A stretch of DNA of 64,000 nucleotides. Source: Baylisascaris procyonis. Its lineage: Eukaryota; Nematoda; Chromadorea; Rhabditida; Ascarididae. The notes below the pieces were generated by a model. It searched no databases. It worked only from the letters and a program-made list of their open reading frames with translations, and was not told the DNA's origin. Both the position numbers and the translations under genes were made by a program. The DNA is taken from the NCBI GenBank assembly GCA_037389465.1, contig JAZARR010000146.1, positions 3,070,001 to 3,134,000 of the forward strand, written 5' to 3'. Positions 63,924 through 64,000 of this stretch are shown here, piece by piece. Within the stretch, counting starts at the first letter, position 1; each line of letters opens with the position of its first letter.

Positions 63924-64000
63924 TTAATTATCAGGGTTGAGTCAGTTTTCATCTGATCCTATAGTAACTTCCTCCTTCCTTCCAGGCATTGCTTTAGAGC

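Noticed and set aside
1..64000. CRISPR array, operon promoters, prophage or bacterial features
   Set aside because: The window is clearly nematode nuclear DNA; no spaced direct repeats or bacterial gene layout were seen.

Overview
The window is eukaryotic and reads as a nematode, most likely a parasitic chromadorean. It is AT-rich, with small exons separated by kilobase introns that follow the nematode splice rule (a short TTTTCAG-like acceptor with no separate branch or polypyrimidine requirement). It carries an flp-7 FMRFamide-like neuropeptide gene, and several start codons lie only 1-30 nt after a good 3' splice site, the layout expected for spliced-leader trans-splicing. The large introns and composition would suit Spirurina or a strongylid; I cannot go further than that.

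Four genes are well supported, all assembled by hand from short exons with matching splice phases. (1) 3.97-9.82 kb, + strand: the C-terminal half of a protein with a coiled coil followed by a mitochondria-eating protein (MIEAP/SPATA18-type) C-terminal domain; its 5' end was not found. (2) 23.2-39.05 kb, + strand: flp-7, a 117-residue prepropeptide spread over about 16 kb, in which three successive peptide repeats are each carried by a 42-nt phase-2 microexon. (3) 40.5-43.57 kb, - strand: a 92-residue NDUFV3-like accessory subunit of mitochondrial complex I, convergent with flp-7. (4) 48.8-56.3 kb, - strand: calu-1, a 312-residue calumenin with six EF-hand positions in eight exons.

Several orphan gene models are weaker. 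One is a four-exon reading frame nested on the same strand inside a MIEAP-gene intron (6.28-8.42 kb). One is a three-exon model at 16.55-17.87 kb. One is a two-exon membrane-anchored model at 59.87-60.50 kb, with a duplicated acceptor. Open frames without a family are seen near 10.1-10.7, 44.75, 45.8, 47.74-48.0, 62.4-62.9 and (interrupted) 63.56-63.92 kb. The rest is intronic or intergenic DNA with microsatellites ((TA)n, (GA)n, (TTTTTA)n), G-runs and a few degenerate GC-richer patches that may be old repeats. No rRNA, convincing tRNA, CRISPR array or intact transposon was seen.

The genes do not form a pathway. Two encode mitochondrial proteins (complex I subunit, MIEAP-like), one an ER calcium-binding protein and one a secreted neuropeptide. 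Nothing looks like an operon.
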